A stretch of 7,312 nucleotides of DNA, taken from contig CAKXKM010000042.1 in the NCBI GenBank assembly GCA_934876235.1, forward strand, positions 8,691-16,002. The letters run 5' to 3'. Source of the DNA: Collinsella sp. AF02-46-1 (lineage in GTDB: Bacteria > Actinomycetota > Coriobacteriia > Coriobacteriales > Coriobacteriaceae). The notes beneath the pieces were generated by a model. That model had not been told where the DNA came from, made no database searches, and worked only from the letters and a program-made list of their open reading frames with translations. How positions within the stretch are numbered: position 1 is the first letter of the stretch; every line of letters begins with the position of its first letter. Positions 5,924 through 7,312 of the stretch are shown here, piece after piece. Position numbers and translations under genes: made by a program.

Positions 5924-7312
5924 ATGAAGAAATGGTCATTCGGAGTGCTGGCTTTTTCGGGCCTCATTTCTTTTGGGCTCCTTTTGGGTTCGCCCTCGAT
6001 GTTATACGCCCTTGATTCGAATAACACTGACGAAGGTCCCGCATCTAACGTTGCTATTGCTTCTGTCGAGTCAGGCGTTGATGCTCAGCGCGAATCGACC
6101 TTCGCTGTCGAGCAGAACTCTCAGGTGGATAATGAGACCCCTTCCGAGGTTTCGAATCAAATTATTTGGCATCAGGGGTGGATATCACCCGAAGAAGGGG
6201 CTGGTTTTTGGCGTTGGGGCTTGTCCGGCGGAACAATCGCTGTTTCTTCTTGGAGACATATAGACGGTAGCTGGTACTGGTTCGACGACGAAGGTCGAAT
6301 GGCTCAGGATGGGTTGGTTCAAGTCGGGGGTGCGACGTATGCCTTCTCCTCTTCGGGCGCAATGCGTGTCGGCTGGTACCTAGATTCTACGGGCTCCACT
6401 TCTGCTTGGCGTTATTTCTCCGGTTCTGGCGCCATGATAAAAGGCTGGCTTTCAGACGGCAGCAACTGGTATTGGCTGGATGATGAGGGCAAGATGGTCC
6501 ACGATGCGATGCTGCAGATTGGGGGAGCCACGTATGGATTCTCTTCTTCTGGTGCAATGCTTATCGGATGGCATCTTGATGCTTCTGTCTGGCATTATTT
6601 TTCCGGCTCTGGCGCTCTGGTAAAGGGCTGGCTCTCGGATGGGGGTCGTTGGTACTGGCTTGATCCTGCAGACGGTTCTATGGCCACCGGGCTGAATGAA
6701 TGCAATGGCACCTCTTATATCTTTAACGGTTCAGGGGCCATGTTATCCTCCCAGTGGGCACTTATTGACAACAACTGGTATTACGCTGACTCCAACGGCT
6801 TACTGCATGGAGGTTGGTTACTTCTAGGGAATTCTTGGTATTACCTGGATCCAGGAAGCCATATTATGCTCACGGGCTTTGTGCAAGTGGGCTCGTCCAC
6901 CTATTTCCTTACGAGCTCAGGTGCCATGGCAACAGGCTGGGCACTTGCTGATGGTACTTGGTATTACGCCGCATCAAACGGAGCTATTCAACGAGGGCGA
7001 TGGATAAAGTCCGGAAGCGCCTGGTATTACCTTGATGATGTATCCGGCGCAATGCGTACTGGTGAATTTGCGGTAGGAAGCAAGCGCTATTTTTCTTATG
7101 ATTCCGGTGCAATGGCATCTTCGTGCTGGATCAACTTGAACGATGGTATGGCATGGGCGAATTCGTCTGGAGCACTGAGCGAGCCGTTGCCTACTTCATC
7201 TGATGGATCTCCTGTAGTCGCTGATCGTACTGACTCGTCTTCATTGCCAGGTGTGATTCATATTGGAGATGCGGTTTTCTATGCGGATGCGAATGGTGTC
7301 GTTAACGTGGCG
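5924..7312 (+). CDS. Secreted cell-wall-binding repeat protein, 3' end outside window
   Basis: The frame is open from ATG at 5924 to the window end, 463 codons without a stop. The protein starts with a signal peptide: Lys-Lys at 2-3, hydrophobic core 6-22, likely cleavage after A29 (Leu-Tyr-Ala). A Ser/Glu/Asn-rich spacer follows to about residue 80. From W110 to about 419 there are cell-wall-binding repeats of about 20 residues, arranged in the first part in a three-unit pattern: a WYWLDD-type unit, a GGATYxFSSSGAM unit and a WxYFSGSGAxxKGWLSDG unit. After a Ser/Asp/Pro linker (420-444) another repeat begins. No catalytic domain is visible; one could lie beyond the window. No strong Shine-Dalgarno sequence precedes the ATG, and no upstream in-frame start exists. 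It probably binds the cell envelope like its neighbour, from which it differs in base composition: 26 G+C of 60 at 6541-6600 against 42 of 60 at 5281-5340. Confidence 0.88.
   Translation, partial: MKKWSFGVLAFSGLISFGLLLGSPSMLYALDSNNTDEGPASNVAIASVESGVDAQRESTFAVEQNSQVDNETPSEVSNQIIWHQGWISPEEGAGFWRWGLSGGTIAVSSWRHIDGSWYWFDDEGRMAQDGLVQVGGATYAFSSSGAMRVGWYLDSTGSTSAWRYFSGSGAMIKGWLSDGSNWYWLDDEGKMVHDAMLQIGGATYGFSSSGAMLIGWHLDASVWHYFSGSGALVKGWLSDGGRWYWLDPADGSMATGLNECNGTSYIFNGSGAMLSSQWALIDNNWYYADSNGLLHGGWLLLGNSWYYLDPGSHIMLTGFVQVGSSTYFLTSSGAMATGWALADGTWYYAASNGAIQRGRWIKSGSAWYYLDDVSGAMRTGEFAVGSKRYFSYDSGAMASSCWINLNDGMAWANSSGALSEPLPTSSDGSPVVADRTDSSSLPGVIHIGDAVFYADANGVVNVA
6251..7180 (+). repeat. Diverged coding repeat array with three-unit periodicity
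   Basis: The DNA encodes about fifteen wall-binding units. A super-unit of roughly 60 residues is clearest in two copies: about residues 117-181 and 182-242. In these the elements GGATY-x-FSSSGAM and YFSGSGA-x-x-KGWLSDG recur in the same order. Later units are more diverged. DNA identity between units is visibly lower than in the array at 5091-5640, which suggests an older expansion. Confidence 0.65.

Noticed and set aside
5973..6263. Short plus-strand open frame of 96 codons
   Set aside because: It lies in another frame inside the signal-peptide and linker region of the second repeat protein and has no ribosome site.

Overview
The window looks like a chromosomal segment of a Gram-positive actinobacterial gut commensal of the Coriobacteriia, most probably Collinsella or a close relative. 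This is inference from three things: the moderately high G+C of the glycosyltransferase genes, the style of the tandem glycosyltransferase, and the secreted proteins built from aromatic/glycine cell-wall-binding repeats. No rRNA, tRNA or housekeeping marker is present to prove it.

Layout. (1) Positions 1-2861, plus strand: the end of a polysaccharide-synthesis operon. It holds the C-terminal part of what is probably a family 2 glycosyltransferase, followed with no gap by an 808-residue protein with two family 2 glycosyltransferase domains. Both would build a surface glycan at the cytoplasmic face of the membrane. (2) Positions 2858-4263, minus strand: a visibly AT-richer two-gene unit. The first gene encodes a 149-residue protein that I recognise as DUF4869-like. 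The second overlaps it by one base and encodes a 318-residue P-loop ATPase whose C-terminal half looks like a degenerate Toprim domain. The ATPase gene meets the glycosyltransferase gene tail to tail, with the stop codons overlapping. I infer a horizontally acquired accessory module, and it is the best candidate here for an undescribed system. (3) Positions 4264-4586: an AT-rich intergenic region between divergent genes, with promoter-like elements on both strands and several small repeats. (4) Positions 4587-5843, plus strand: a secreted 418-residue protein with a signal peptide, a polyglycine stretch, about ten cell-wall-binding repeats and a small C-terminal Cys/His domain. A strong hairpin follows it. 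(5) Positions 5924-7312, plus strand: a second secreted repeat protein, still open at the window end, with at least 463 residues.

How the parts fit. The glycosyltransferases make a surface polymer. The two repeat proteins are exported and probably attach non-covalently to the cell envelope, perhaps to a glycan or teichoic-acid-like polymer. The DUF4869-ATPase pair does not fit this theme and appears to be cargo inserted between the surface genes. Start sites were corrected for both genes of that pair: a GTG at 4263 and an ATG at 3814, each preceded by a good Shine-Dalgarno sequence.
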